Below are positions 35,330 to 48,105 of a stretch of DNA of 64,000 bases, one piece after another. Every line of letters starts with the position of its first letter. Positions within the stretch are counted from its first letter, which is position 1. Made by a program: the position numbers and the translations under genes. The DNA lies in the NCBI RefSeq assembly GCF_050624435.1, contig NC_134538.1, positions 122,370,937-122,434,936 on the forward strand, read 5' to 3'. This stretch comes from Tenrec ecaudatus. Its lineage: Eukaryota; Chordata; Mammalia; Afrosoricida; Tenrecidae. A model generated the notes under the pieces. The model ran no database searches. It saw only the letters and a list, made by a program, of their open reading frames with translations, and was not told the DNA's origin.

Positions 35330-37300
35330 GTGTATTTGTGTACATGATGGAGAAAAGGATTCTTAGAGTAAATTCAGCAAAACGTTAAGCAATGCTGACG
35401 CTGGGGACACATGAACACGCCATGTACTATTTACACGGCTTTTCTTAAATCTGAAAGTGTACTTGAATAGCAACAACGCATCTTTCAGATGGTGAGTGGA
35501 GGCTGAGTGTGGGTGTGCCTGCCTCCTAAGTGGCAGTGTGGTTGCTAGTGGGAGGCAGGGCTGAGGCCGGCCACCCTTTGCTTCAGAACACTGGCCAGAC
35601 CAAAACGTTTTCTCCTTTTAAAGCAAACGCCAAAACATCTGGCTACAAAGCGGTTGAATGTCTGGTCTCAGAAATCTGCTGGAGCCTCACCATAAAGCTG
35701 TCCCGAGGGTCCACACTTGTACCTGACTGGCACTGCCTTTCTAGCCCGTCTGCATGGTTCGTGGACTGCCGTCACAGAGGTGGCCCCAGCCCGCTGTGGA
35801 AACCAGGCTCAAACGAGGCTGCAGGGGCTCCACTCTCCCAGCCACCCAACCACTGTCACACGCACCACATTCAATAAAGGCTTGGGCATATTATAGTTCC
35901 AATAATAGGTTAAACATTTATCACTCGAAGCACAATACGAAGTCTCTCTAGTAGTTATCATGTGCATTCTCTACATTTCTTTGAAGATTAATTGCCTATT
36001 TAATAGCAGAAGGGCTTAACCCCCGGCCTCCCATCAAAGACAGGCCTGAGCTGTGACATTTGGTGAAGAGAAGTCTGCCAAGTACAAATATTTTAACTCC
36101 AGTAATTGCCCACATGGGTAAAACACTTTCAGAAAGGAAGAATTCACTCTTTCAAAAGTAAATGCTTCATCATTTCTTCCTTTGATGTTAGGGTTTGTCT
36201 AGAATTGATCCTTAGGAAGTAAAAGATAAAGAAACAATAATGCAGGAAATAGCTCAAATTGTGCCTACAACCGGCATTTAATAAATGCATACCGAGTGAC
36301 TGCCTGCCATTATTATATTCCAACAAAGACCCTGATGGTAAACCTGGAAAATGTTCAGAATTGCATTTTCAGGGGCCTCTGACTCAAGAACATTATAGTC
36401 ACCAATCCCTCTCTCCTCTTCTCAGCTTTTCGGGGGCGAAAGGGGGTCCTTTTCAGGCAGCGCTAGGTAATTCAGCTAATGAAAGTATTTAGATTCATTG
36501 TAACGTCCGCCAAGGGCTGCAGTGGGTTAAAGTTAAACTACTCCCACCCTCCGCCTCCAATACAGATTTCATGGGAGACTGGCGCTAACCCCCAGAGGCC
36601 TTCAGGTGATGGGTCGGACGGCAGATGTATACAAGCGTGGGAAGTACCCAGGCTAATGAAAGAGAGGACTGTACACCACGCCCGTCCACAAAGGAAGTTC
36701 TGCACAGGCCTTTTTTAACTCACTTTCTTGTCTGCACAAACCCACTTCTCTATGAAGCTAGCAAGAACAGCCTGTAGACAGGAAGCTTTGCATACCATCC
36801 TGAGGCGCTCGCTGATCACAAGTCATGACGATCTTAAATAACAATTATTGGGGCAAAAATATATTAGCAGGTACATGTGTGGACACACATTTAGAAGGAG
36901 GTTCTTAGACATCTATGTCTCTCGCCAGCACTCCACCTTCCCGAGCAAGAACAGATCACTGGTTGGGAGGCAGGCAGGCAGGCTCCGCTTCTACCATCCT
37001 TACTCACGGGCCGCACAGAGATAACCAGCCTCCAGGTCTCCTTGAAGGGCTGTAATGAGGAGCAAATGACACCACGGGCTGGTACTTCAAAGTGCTACGC
37101 AAATGTAAACTGTTATTATTACTATTATGTAAGCTCAGCAGGCGTGGAAGCAATATGGGATAAACACTTTTCATTTGACGCGGCAGCTAAGCAGGGTCCG
37201 CCTGGTTAGTGCATGGATGGGAGGGTACATACTTTTGATCCAATTGAGGTATTTCTCGGGTGAAAATATCACACAAATTTTCAGATAGATTAGAAGGCTA
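35330..37300. other. Low-repeat part of NAPEPLD first intron
   Basis: Apart from one MIR (37025-37135) I recognise no element; open frames are short and unconvincing. Confidence 0.5.
37025..37135 (-). repeat. MIR fragment
   Basis: GGCTGTAATGAGGAGCAAAT to CTGTTATTATTACTATTATG, antisense MIR. Confidence 0.55.
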
Positions 37301-37464
37301 GATTGCTGAAATTTTGTATTCTTTCCTAAATGGTTTTACATACAAATACCAGAACAATATATGTTGCTTTATCTTTTATGGAAATCACAGTATATTCTTG
37401 CACTTTCTTAGAAAGGATATACGTGCTCCTCTGGCTAGCATCAGAAAGATTTTTCTTCCAGATA

Positions 37465-37467
<3 letters not shown>

Positions 37468-37501
<34 letters not shown>
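37468..37501. repeat. (CA)17 microsatellite
   Basis: Uninterrupted CA units. Confidence 0.95.
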
Positions 37502-37504
<3 letters not shown>

Positions 37505-38082
37505 CTAATTTATGGCAGCATAGTAAATTCAGAACAGAAAGTTTTGAGATGAATGAAAAACAATTAGGCTCCTCAGATCGTAACTTAGAATATGTTTTCT
37601 TTTCAAAAAGTAGTCTAGGACAACCCACCATCTTGACCATAGATGGCAATGGCTTTGGAGATTCTTAACTACTAGAGAAAGTTCAATATATTGAACTCTA
37701 AAAGTGAGTTTACAGGTTGTCCAGTCACCAAAAAATATAAATAGTGCTTCTACTACACTGACGGATTTTCTTAAATATCTGAGAAAGCAAAGCTTTGATT
37801 AGAATTAGAAATAATAAAGCAAGTTAAACATCTAGCAAAGTTTTTTTTACAAAGTTCATTTTAAAAGACTGTTTAGAGTATTGCAACTGGAATCCTTAGA
37901 AAATTATCAAATTAAAAATGGTAAATTTAGAAAAAAATTATATATGTATTGATATCACCTCCTAAATATCTTATTCATTAATACCTAAATAGAACACAGA
38001 ATTATTTCATTGAAAGGCTAAAGGGAGGCTTGGAGGGGAAAGAATACAGTGAGGTTTGTGAAAGTTAAAAATGTACCCTGAA

Positions 38083-38268
38083 CACCAGGGTGGGAGGTGG
38101 GGAGGGAGGGAAAAAAGAGGAGCTGATACCAAGGGCTCAAATAGAAAGAAAATGTTTAGAAAATAATGATAGCAACATATATACAAATATGCTTGATACA
38201 GCTGACGTATGTCTTGATATAAGAGCTGTAAGAGCCCCCAATAAAATGTTCTTTTAATAAAATGTTTT
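38083..38268 (+). mobile_element. Truncated LINE-1 3' end
   Basis: It starts in a G-rich tract, has GAGCTGATACCAAGGGCTCA and ends CCCCCAATAAAATG. Direct repeats AAATGTACCCTGAA/AAATGTTCCCTGAA flank it. Confidence 0.8.
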
Positions 38269-38764
38269 AAATGTTCCCTGAATGGAGAGATTATCTTCAT
38301 TGTTCTTTCTTTCTTTTTTTTAACTAATCCTTAAACCAAGTTTTAAACAAAAACAGATTCCCAAAATGTGTCTATTCTGTCTCTTGCTCTCTTCTGCCGA
38401 CCCCATCCATGCCTCGACCCCCATCCATGTCTCCGTCTCATAATAACAATGCAAGGAAGAAAAGCTTTCTGTTGAAAACTTTGTTTAAATTTCAAAACCC
38501 ATAGAGAAAATGAAGAAATGCATGCTTTCGTTGTCTCTCTGGCAAGAAAGGAAGGTCAATGAGCTTTAAAAAAAAAAAGCCCGGGTGATCTCCCTCTATG
38601 CAGAATTGAGGGCTGGAAGGAAAGTGGTTGCCAAACAGAGTGGACAAGAGAGATGAGCACAGAAGATCAAAGACACACCTGACTGGAACAGCTGCAACTT
38701 GGGAGGTTGATGCATGCTGGGCCGGATCTGGTCGGCAATATTTCCTGTATCTGTGATTTGTTTT

Positions 38765-39110
38765 GCTTTTGTTTGTTCATAGGGTTTATTTCAAAGGTGT
38801 TATGTCATTGGGGAATCAACCTCTTAAAGATGTGTTTTATGTCTTTCTGGTTTTCAGTATATGAAACCCAGGATTCGTGAACCTATAGGGCCAGCAAGTA
38901 GAATAGGGTTCTGGGGTGGAGGGGTACAGTGGTGGAGAGCAGGGGTGGGAGGGGCTGGTAGAAGGGAGACAATGTCGAGGAGCTCAGGAAGAATGCCTGG
39001 TAAATAACTGAGAGTGGTAGAAATTGCACAACACTGCTTGATGTGCTTGAACTATGGGATGATACGACATGCACTAACTCTCAATAAATGATCAAATGTT
39101 TTAATTAAAT
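38765..39110 (+). mobile_element. LINE-1-like 3' end fragment
   Basis: It is homologous to 40-345, ending CTCTCAATAAATGATC. Family assignment is tentative. Confidence 0.5.
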
Positions 39111-39439
39111 TTTTTAGCTGCCCTAATATCACTGACTCACTTTCTGCACGTGAGGGGACTATGCTTAATTTCTAAAGGTCACTCCCAACTTCTAAAATGC
39201 TAACAAAAATAAATAAATGGAATAAAAAATAACATGCTAACAATCATTTAGCCACACCAAAGAGCCAGGTTAGGCTTCAGAAGGAGCTGCCTTCTAGCAA
39301 CGCCGCGGCCATGGGTGAGCCCCCTGGACCAGAGTCCCCAGTGAAAGCAGCTGAGGTCCCCAGTGGACTTCTGAGGCCAGCTTGGTGTGGAATAAGCAGA
39401 GTATTTTACCACAGAACAACAACGTGATCTCCAACTACA

Positions 39440-39960
39440 AGTGCCTTCTGATCGACTTGGTGTATACCCTAAAGAATCAAAGACCACGACACAGACAGAC
39501 ATACGCACACCTATGTTTAATGCAACAATACACATAATAGCAAAAACATATGGAAACTGCCCAAAACTCCTGTTATAGAGGAATGGATGAACAAACTCAG
39601 GTACAGCCATACAACGGAATATTATGCATCAATAAAAACCAATAACAACTCTCTTAAACACCAAAAGACATGGACAAAACTAAAGAACATCATGCTTGGG
39701 GAAAATTTCATCAATCTTATGATTACAAGTATTTTATAACACCATTATTATGAGGAAAAACAAAGAAAAAGAAATGTGGTTTATACACCAAAGGATTAGA
39801 CTTCAATGACTACAAGAGGCCAGAGCAGGGAGGGGGAGGATCTTGAGGATGGAGAGAGAGAACCCGGTATATGGAAGGTGGAGCAGGATATTTTTGCTGA
39901 TTTCATTTCTTGAGATGGGCTGTGTAACTATATAAAGTGTGCTTCCTAAAAAAATTTTAA
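39440..39960 (+). mobile_element. LINE-1 3' region (ORF2 end and 3'UTR)
   Basis: CACCTATGTTTAATGCAACA, GGAATGGATGAACAAACTCA and CAACGGAATATTATGCATC match the conserved end of mammalian LINE-1 ORF2. It is decayed. Confidence 0.7.
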
Positions 39961-40020
39961 AAAGAAACCCAAACCCTCCAGATGCCTTATCCCTCAAACC
40001 TAAAGAGTGGTCTGAGTAGC

Positions 40021-40043
40021 TGAGAGAGAGAGAGAGAGAGAGA
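40021..40043. repeat. (GA)n microsatellite
   Basis: About ten GA units. Confidence 0.9.
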
Positions 40044-40379
40044 AGGCAGCAATGGACTTGGAGTCTGTCATGACAAACAAGCTCATTTCAAGAAACAAAC
40101 AAAACAAAGTTATCTCCTGGGGTACTCTTTTTGGCTTTGGTTTTCATCAGATTTATCAGATAGACCAGGAGGTTTCTCAGAACAGGAGACGCAGGCCGAG
40201 AGGAGAAGGAAGGAATGGCAGGAAATCTCGAGTGAGGCGGTGAGCTCATGACGATGACTACAAGAATGAAGAAAACCTTCCAAAACTGACTGTTGCGATG
40301 CTTTGCTGATTCTTCTTGAAGTGACTGAACTATTGAATTGTATATGTAAATTCAATGCCAATAAAATGGTGGGAGAAAT

Positions 40380-43300
40380 AAACAAACAAACAGTTTTGCG
40401 TGGCAATTCCGAGAAGCTGGAACACACCCAACCTTGTGACTCATGGGTCTGACGTGGGAATGAGACCCGGAACAGGAGAAAGTACAGGTCGAGGCCCTGG
40501 AGCGGGAGACTCCAAAGAGGCAGAGGGAGCCCTTTCAGATGCCCGAGGCGGAGACTGTGGCCAGGAACGTGGAGAGCAACACACATCCCCAACAAGACAG
40601 TCAGCCACCATTTCTGAGCTGGCCACCATTGCTTCTGACGATACCCAACAAGAGATATGGTTGCTAAGCGATGTGTGCCCTTGTGTTCCAGGAGGGAGAT
40701 GATATTTCTACAAGATGCCGTTCTAAATTTTTTCCCATCCTGCTTTTCATCCCAGTTGTGCCACATTGTTTTCGCTGGGAATCACTTCAGTATCGCGTCA
40801 TCAACTACATCTGAGCCAAAGCCCTGATGAAATGTTATCACCAGAGAGATTTCATAGCAAATGATAACATCCTACAGCCACTAAACTTTCAACCGTATAG
40901 TAAGATTTAAATATTTTAAAAGTCCTGATTAACAAAGGTTGTTTGAATGTCTTCTAGACCTAAACTCTAGCTCTCCAGTGCTGTGGGGATTCAAAATTCT
41001 TTGAGAAAAAAAACAAACTCATGTGAAATCATAATATAATGTAATGTTTCCAGAAGTGTCATCTCTGCAGTCTCTTAGAACACACTGGCCGAGAATGTGG
41101 AAACAGTGAGGAATCGCTTTCCTTACAAGTGGAGCGATGATGCCCACTGAAAGACAGGGTGCTGTGACCCTGACTCTCCAGGCCTGACTCTGAAAAGGCT
41201 CACGGCCTCCGGAACCCCAACAAGCGAGAGGGACCCTCATGCCAACACCGAGGGGAACACACGCAAGCCATCCCAGGAGCGGTTACTTGAGCCCTTGACT
41301 CAGTCGTGGGTGTATCCGGCAGAAGGGCAGGCATGCTTACTGCCCTGGACATCACATCCGGGCAGATTCTCTGTGAGAAAATGTCAAAGGACAAAAACAA
41401 ACCGGCAGTGGTGGAGTTGTACAAGGAAGCAAAGCCCGGGGTGTGCTGGGGTCAGACTCCATTCAGTCTAGAATCTTCAGGACCCCAGTGCCAGAATCTT
41501 CAACACAGTGTGACAGCAGGTTCAGAGGGAAGGCCTTGTGACTACCCCAAATGGTTAACTAAGAGAAGCTTGTGTTTTAAAGGCACTTAAAGGTCCCCAA
41601 ATTCCATTTAGTAAGTCTGTCTAATAATACCAGGACATAGTGGCATAAATTGTAAGAAGCATATTTTTTTTAATGAGTAGAATTAAAGTCCATCTTAATT
41701 AGTTGTCAGGAAAAAACACACTGCCAGAAGAGGAGAGTCAGGGATTAACACATTGAAGTTCAGATTTCCCAATGTTGCCCCTTTGTCCTCCTTTCCTTAT
41801 CAATAAAATAGGGATACTAGCAGTGCCAATTCACTGGGAGAAAGGACAAATTGTACACAGTGCATAGCCTTGTCCCAGCACAGAGTAGGCGCTCGGTCAC
41901 TGGACACCGCTGTTCACTGTGCACTGTCTTGGCTAAAGGGCCTGGCTGTGAGCTGCTGCTGAGTCAGCCTCCAACCCCTGGCACCCCTGCGCGCCACAGC
42001 TGGCCCCACGTGATCCACAGGGTGCCAAGCCTTTGCCCCCAATAAGGGCTAGCCGGAGATGGCTTTCATTTGTGAATGTCTGCACTCCGGAGGAACGGAG
42101 ACGAGGCAGCAGCACGGGTGCTCTGAAGCGGAATCAACTATGGGGTGCGTTTTCATCCTTCGATGTCAATAAGGAGGCCTGGGCTTCCTGGAGTCCCCCA
42201 AGAAAGAGAAAACAACACCTCCCCACAGCATTTCTGCTCAGACCCCGTCACTCCTTGTGGCCTCGACAACCCTCCTGGATTCGCCAGGAGGTGCCCTAAG
42301 ACTCCCCAAATAATACATAATATAATCACCCTCCCCCACATCCCACACCTGTATATCCCCTGGGTGAGACCATGGGAAGAAATGGGCAAAAGCAGACACT
42401 AATTGATGTCCACACCTGCACTTTCCCCAGGGTGAGACTCCCAGCTAAGGAGGCTCTTTGGAGCCAATGGAAAACTCCCAGAGGGAACAGGCTAAACAGA
42501 GGAGCAAGACCAGCCCTGAAAGAACTCCTGAAGCATTTCAGTGTCTTGCCTCTCTTACCCAAGGGGCTCCACTAATCCCCCCTCCCCCCCTCTACTCCCA
42601 TAGTCCCAACGGGTTGTCAGGTAAGGGGGGTTTACCTCCAGTGTGTGACCCCTGGGGAATAACATGGGATTCCTCTTGGAGCATTTCCAAGCAGGGCTAG
42701 ATACAAAATCTTCGGGCCGTGACTCTCCATGCTGGCTGTACTTCAGAATTCCCCACAGAGCTGTGGGGTGATGTTGACGTACAGGCAGAGTCGAGAACTA
42801 CTATTTTATTAACAGAGAGGCAGGAACAGCAGAGAGAGAGGCCTTATGCATCGGCAAATAAGTAGGACATCAGCAAAGCCACCAGCACAGAGGCATTTAG
42901 GAGAGACTGAAATAAACGCCCGTTAAACTGTCTGCCAGGAAGCTTGTGCTTCTTCGCTGGCCCGCACTCCAAGTTAGAGAGGGGCCTGGACTGAGCCAGA
43001 GCACCAGAACTCAGCTGAGGCAAGCAGCTCGGTCCAAAAGCTGACGTGGGCACACACCAGTACTCAGTCCCCCTGAGCAGCCTAGGGGGAGCAGAGAGGG
43101 CTGGCTGCACAGGGAGTCCATTCTAGACAGAGGATGCTGTCCTTCATGACCTGTTCGTTCTGAGATAATTCTGGGTGGTGAGGGTCAGACCCAGGGGGCC
43201 AGGTGAGTGGCTATCAACTATGGTGATGTAAACATGGCCCTGGGACATCAGGGACCATTTCTGGCTGGGGATGGTATGCATGGTGACCCTTCCGGGGCAG

Positions 43301-43600
43301 TTAGCAATGAGGCTGGGATTTGCCCGTTGTGCCGTCTGCTCGGTGTAGGTGGCATAGGTTTTCTCGTGGACAGCCACCGTGGACAGTTGGGTAATGGAGT
43401 GCTGAGTCAGCCCATGTACAACTGGGGTCTTTTACTAAGGAGACAAGGAAAACTAGACGTGGAAATAGGCATGTGTGGGGGTCTTCACCGCTCTACCACT
43501 GCTTCATCACTTTCAATGGGTTCCAGTAGACTCACTGCTCACCTGGAACCTGCACAGAGGCCAAATGGCAAGTGTGCAAACCAATCAAGGGAGTGATGTG
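40380..43600. other. Low-repeat part of NAPEPLD first intron
   Basis: A MIR at 41770 and a possible AfroSINE remnant near 41950-42060 are present. Otherwise GC-moderate single-copy-looking sequence with overlapping short frames but no recognised domain. Confidence 0.45.
41770..41915 (-). repeat. MIR SINE
   Basis: AATAAAATAGGGATACTAGC and AGCACAGAGTAGGCGCTCGG. Confidence 0.65.
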
Positions 43601-43604
43601 TGGT

Positions 43605-43682
43605 TTAAAAGCAGGAAGGGTGTGGTCAGATTTCACCTTCATCCATAGTCAGTCTGTATGCTGAGCAAAGAATCCAAGAAAC
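43605..43682 (+). mobile_element. RTE reverse-transcriptase fragment
   Basis: CAGTCTGTATGCTGAGCAAA matches the RTE RT region upstream of the YADD box. A partial AfroSINE separates it from the next piece. Confidence 0.6.
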
Positions 43683-43689
43683 AGGACTA

Positions 43690-43790
43690 CAAGCAGGCAA
43701 GATTTGTAGGCTTGGCAAACCTCTGGGGCCATTCTACTCTGCCCTAGAAGTCACAATCCATTAGAGGGCAGCAGGCTTTGTTTTGCCCGA
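43690..43790 (+). repeat. AfroSINE 3' half
   Basis: GGCTTGGCAAACCTCTGGGG; lies between two RTE pieces. Confidence 0.55.
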
Positions 43791-43837
43791 GCATGTATGG
43801 TGGAATTCTATTTCTATCTGCCTATATTTAAAGAGTG

Positions 43838-44345
43838 TAGTCTTTCACCCTACTTATGCAATCAGTCTGCAGAGCAAATAACCTGAGAAAGAGGGCTATA
43901 GGCTGCAGTCTCAGGATCGGAGGAACACTCTTTTAACAGCCTGTCGTGTGCAGGTGACACAACCTGGCTGGCTGGAAGTGCAGAGGATTTGAAACACATA
44001 CTGGTGAAGATCAAAGACTACAGTCTTCCGTACGGATTACACCTCAACCAACAGTCCTCACAGCGGGACCGAAAAGCGGCATCAAGATAAACGGAGAAAA
44101 GGTGGCAGTTCTCTTAAGGATTCTGAGTTGGCAGGAAGAGACTAAATGATGTGTTCATTGGGCGAACCTGCTGCAAAAGATTTCTCAACGTGTGGAAAAG
44201 CAAAGATGTCACTTTGAAGACTAAGGAGGCCCTCACTCCAACCATATCATTTTCAAATGCCTCATGGGCCTGTAAAAGCTGGGCAGTGGAGACAGAGCAG
44301 AGGAGACAAATTGGAGCCTCTGAATTATAGTCTTAGCAAAGAACA
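43838..44345 (+). mobile_element. RTE reverse-transcriptase fragment
   Basis: It repeats the CAGTCTGCAGAGCAAATAA segment, then TGCAGGTGACACAACC (decayed YADD box) and AAGATGTCACTTTGAAGACT. It overlaps in homology with 43605-43682, so two insertions or a duplication are present. Confidence 0.7.
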
Positions 44346-44389
44346 CTGAGGACGGTGAGAACAGGGCTGTCTGGTGCAGCGGACTCTAT

Positions 44390-44735
44390 TTATTCTTACT
44401 TGACACAGTGGTTGCTACCCGCAAAGTCAGCAGTGTGAAACCACTGCGGCTCTTGAGGGGAAAGAGGAGGCTTTGCACTTCCATAAGGAGTTACAGTGTC
44501 AAAAACCCAGAGGGGCAGTAGGGTCACTATGAGTCAGTGTCAACTCTACGGCAGTGAACTTAGCACAAGAAAAAAGAGACCTCGTGGGACTGTGGGCTAG
44601 GCTGTTAACCACAAGGTCAGTGGTTCAAACCCACCAGTCAATCCAAGGCTATCTGTTCCATATTTATAGTTGCAGAAACATTACGGAGGGTCCCTGTGAG
44701 TCACAATTGACGCAGTAGCTGTGAGTTTGTTTTTT
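44390..44735 (+). repeat. Two AfroSINEs in tandem
   Basis: Copies at 44390-44570 and 44575-44735, with TGAGTCAGTGTCAACTCTAC and TAACCACAAGGTCAGTGGTT. Confidence 0.75.
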
Positions 44736-45001
44736 TAGGCAAGAAATGACTCAAAGCCTTTTCAATTATGTAAAAGCTGTAAGTGCAGCACATGATTGTA
44801 ATGAAAAATTTACTCTAAATGGGAGATGGTTCAATCATTTCAAGTGAAAGTAATTTTACGTGCTATTAGAAAGCAATTACAAGTTGTCCATAAGAGATGA
44901 TGGTTCTACATATGACTAATATTAACATCACTGAATTGTACACATAAACACAGTTTAAATGCCAAATATATTATAATATCTTTTTAACCACAATTTTAAA
45001 A

Positions 45002-45160
45002 ATCATTTTATTGGGGGCTCGTACAACTCTTTATCACAATCCATCCATCCATCCATTGTGTCAAGCACATTTGCACATTTGTTGCCATCATCCTTCTCAA
45101 AACATTTGCTTTCTACTTGAGCCCTTGGTATCAGCTCATTTTCCCCCTCCCTCCCTCACC
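45002..45160 (-). mobile_element. Truncated LINE-1 3' end
   Basis: ATCATTTTATTGGGGGCTCG begins it on + and a CCCCCTCCCTCCCTC tract ends it. The repeat CCACAATTTTAAAA is found at 44988-45001 and 45161-45174. Confidence 0.8.
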
Positions 45161-45336
45161 CCACAATTTTAAAATGTATTGTGTCCAACACTTCAAATTG
45201 GGGCTATTTCAATATGGGCTTCAGCAGTATATATAACTCATTAGATTCAAAACATGAACTCTGTACAACAAGCAAACAATTATACACATTGGATATTTGG
45301 TCTACATACAATATAAAAATGAAATACTTTATGAGG

Positions 45337-45462
45337 AGAGAAATCTGATGGCATAGTGTGTTACACATTGGACTGATAACTTCAAGGTCAGCAGTTCAAA
45401 ACCACCAGCAGCTTCCAGTAGAAAGATGAGGTTATCTACCATAAAGAGTTGTCGTCTCTATC
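45337..45462 (+). repeat. AfroSINE 5' half joined to LINE-1
   Basis: GGTCAGCAGTTCAAAACCAC is well preserved; the copy stops at GTCGTCTC and LINE-1 3'UTR sequence follows at once. Confidence 0.75.
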
Positions 45463-45605
45463 TAGTCAGATTAAGCCTCTGGCAGATCCCCTCTAAGCAC
45501 AGGCAAGGGACTCAAACAGTTTCACTATCAGACAGAGATTACTGTAAACTTGATTATGTTGAATCAGACCATGGTATAATACTTGGTCAGTTGACCTCTC
45601 TCTGA
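45463..45605 (+). mobile_element. Internal LINE-1 3'UTR fragment
   Basis: This is the reverse complement of part of 14750-14880 (CTAGTCAGATTAAGCC, GGTCAGTTGACC). It directly follows a half AfroSINE. Confidence 0.65.
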
Positions 45606-45651
45606 GCCAACCAGAAAATCATCTAGGCTCAAGTATTTCTCGCTTGTTTCA

Positions 45652-46166
45652 TGTGGCAATTACACAATCTGGTGCCAACTTGAAACTATTAAGAGTGAAG
45701 GGGTGGAGTTTAGCCTGTCATTCACGTCACAACATGATGACCTCATCTGGAGGCCCTAAGATAAATCGTTCACAGAGGTCAGACCCGCACAGACTCTCTG
45801 CTTGGTGTCCCTGCCAGACATTCCTGTTGGCAAATCACATTGACGGAGCCAGAGCCCTGGAGCTGGAGGAGCTAATGTGGAGACCAATGCCAGCACTGGG
45901 ATCCTCCCATCACCACTAGATCTACAAGACTTACCACCCACTGGCCTGTGATCTTCCTGCATTTGGCATTATTGCATGGCTGCATGAGTCTAAAGAGGAA
46001 TTTAAGGACTAGTATTGGACATATGGTCTAATATTGGACTTATGTACTTGATCTGGACTGGGCTGGGATGTTTCTCACTAACAATTGTACTATTATATAA
46101 AGCTCTTTCTTATACACATAAGAGTAGTCTATGAATTTATTTCTCTAGTCAACCCAGACTAACACA
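45652..46166 (+). mobile_element. Solo LTR, MaLR-like family A
   Basis: It starts TGTGGCAATTACACAATCTG and ends CCAGACTAACACA, flanked by TTTCA and TTCCA (5-bp direct repeat with one difference). It inserted next to a LINE-1 3' fragment (45463-45605). Confidence 0.75.
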
Positions 46167-46371
46167 TTCCATGACAAATATTTCTTCTTTGGCTTTTAAA
46201 ATATTGATCGTGGTCTTGTCTTTCCTACCCTTTATTGGTATTTTCACAAAAATGATTTGGTAAATGTTATTATATTATTATTATTATTTTCTTCTTGCCA
46301 TTTTTTTGTTTGTTTGTTTCTGTTGGGTTTCCCAGTCTGTGACACACAGAAGGAGTGGACAAAGAGACAAT

Positions 46372-46471
46372 TACTAGCAACAAATGCACAAATGTGCTGA
46401 CACAATGGATGCACGTATGGACTGTGATAAGAGTGTAGAGCCCCAATAAAATGATTTATAAAAAAAAAAGA
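46372..46471 (+). mobile_element. Very short LINE-1 3' end insertion
   Basis: GTGCTGACACAATGGATGC and CCCCAATAAAATGATTTATA with an A-tail; AAAGAGACAAT repeats at both ends. Confidence 0.65.
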
Positions 46472-46484
46472 AAAGAGACAATCA

Positions 46485-47000
46485 CTGATGCAATGGTTTC
46501 TTGGTGATGTGCGGGAGGGGGGGCGGACAGGAGGGGATTTGTTGAGGAAACAATGGATCCGGGAGCATTAGAACTGATTGTGATGATGTAGATACAACTC
46601 TTTTTAAAAAGCAATTTAACCATGGAAGTACATATGTGAAGACGCTATCAAGAAAACTACCAAAAAAAATGAAACCAAACTTGACCAATGGTTACCATGG
46701 ACAAAGGAGCAAGTGTTATTGTTTCCGGGGCACTGAGTTTATGTTAATGGTGGTGGAGTAAGTTGGAAAAGGCTATCAATAATAGTTGTACAACATCAAG
46801 AGTATAATCTATGGCCCTCAATTATACGTGTAGAAGCTATGGAATGGGAGAATGTTTCGCTGTGTATATTTTTGCCACAATTAGAAAAAAATTACGTGAA
46901 TTTAAGTTAGAAAATGTTCTAGAATTGACTGTGGTGACACTTGTAAAACTCCTCTTTAAATGACTGGATTATTGAATTGTAGGACAAGTAGATGAAGTGC
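46485..47000 (+). repeat. Probable retrotransposon 3'UTR sequence
   Basis: GGTTACCATGGACAAAGG and the end GGATTATTGAATTGTAGGAC resemble 3' ends also seen near 40300 and 55560. The family is not certain. Confidence 0.35.
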
Positions 47001-47009
47001 TGGAAGAAA

Positions 47010-47061
47010 GAGGAGGAGGAGAAAAAAAGGAAGAGGAGGAGGAGGAGGAAGAAGAGGAGGA
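47010..47061. repeat. GGA-rich polypurine tract
   Basis: Imperfect GGA/GAA units on +. Confidence 0.9.
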
Positions 47062-47150
47062 GCTGCTGTCTTGGAAACCCTTAGGGGCAGTTCTAGCCTG
47101 TCTTCTGAGGTCGCTGTGAGTCAGAATCAACTGCAAGGCAGTGGGTGAAT
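47058..47150 (+). repeat. AfroSINE 3' half
   Basis: GTCTTGGAAACCCTTAGGGG and TGTGAGTCAGAATCAACTGC; preceded by a GGA-rich tract. Confidence 0.65.
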
Positions 47151-47534
47151 GCTATGACGAAAGGGTAAGAGAGGAATCAACTTTTATTTTTTTAATGAGA
47201 GGAATCAACTTTTAACTAAGAGCTTTAAGGTCTCTTTTCTTTGTGAAATGGTGGAAAATTCTACTTTTGATGTTTCAGTTCTGTGGTATCCTGATAGGTC
47301 AAAGGTCTTGTGAAAATACAAGTGTGTATATACATGAAGTTGGTCTGGGTACATACTCTCTATGGTCCCATCCAACCTGCACATTCCATGACCAGAGTTA
47401 TGACCTGAGTTATCCCTGTATTTTACAGGTGAAACAGGCCAAGCCAAAAAGTTACAAGACCTCCGTGGGTCCCCAGTTCTGGTTGAAGCTAGAACCCAGG
47501 CTGCTTAGAGGAAAAGCTCCAGCCGTAAACACCA

Positions 47535-47855
47535 TCAAGTGGATTCCCTCTGAAAGCAATGCTCTTGGACGGAGTTGAACTTGGCCCCAGGATTTCCAAG
47601 ACTGAAGTCATTAGGGAAGTCGAATGCTTTCTCTTTGTCCAGCTGAGTGGCTGACTAATGGGTTTGAATTGCAGACGTTTCCATTAGCGGCCCAACACTT
47701 AACCCACTGCACTGCCAAAAGATGGGAGGTTCAAATCCACACATCAAACGCAAGGGATTACGAGCTAGCATTCTGCTTCCAAGAAAACCCTACGGGGAAG
47801 TTCTACATTGTCACATGGGATCATTACCAGTTACCATCAATTGGTCAGCCCCCAA
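47535..47855. repeat. Two opposed AfroSINEs
   Basis: 47535-47725 (-) and 47726-47855 (+), diverged. Confidence 0.6.
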
Positions 47856-47984
47856 CAGCAATTACGGGTCTAGAGGCACAATCCAGGGCTGGGTCGCTGA
47901 CCAGAACTTAATGATTCACAGCACTCTGTGAAGGTTTCCTGGGCTGACCACTCTGACAAGAGTCTGGAGTCATTCTGCCGTCGG

Positions 47985-48105
47985 CTCAGATTGCTGTGCT
48001 ACTCGGGGACTTTGGCAAATGTGACGGAAGTCTCTGAGACTCCGTTTCCGGTTTTCCTCATCTGTAGAATGGGGATAAGAATCGCCTATAGTTTAAATCT
48101 ACAAA
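47985..48105 (-). repeat. MIR SINE
   Basis: TTCCTCATCTGTAGAATGGG is the antisense MIR core. Confidence 0.65.

Noticed and set aside
39311-39430. Possible processed gene start (CCGCGGCCATGGG)
   Set aside because: The frame closes after about 38 codons and no known protein is recognised.
43144-43596. Opposed frames of 77 and 129 codons
   Set aside because: No recognised domain, the frames overlap on both strands, and the region lies in an intron.
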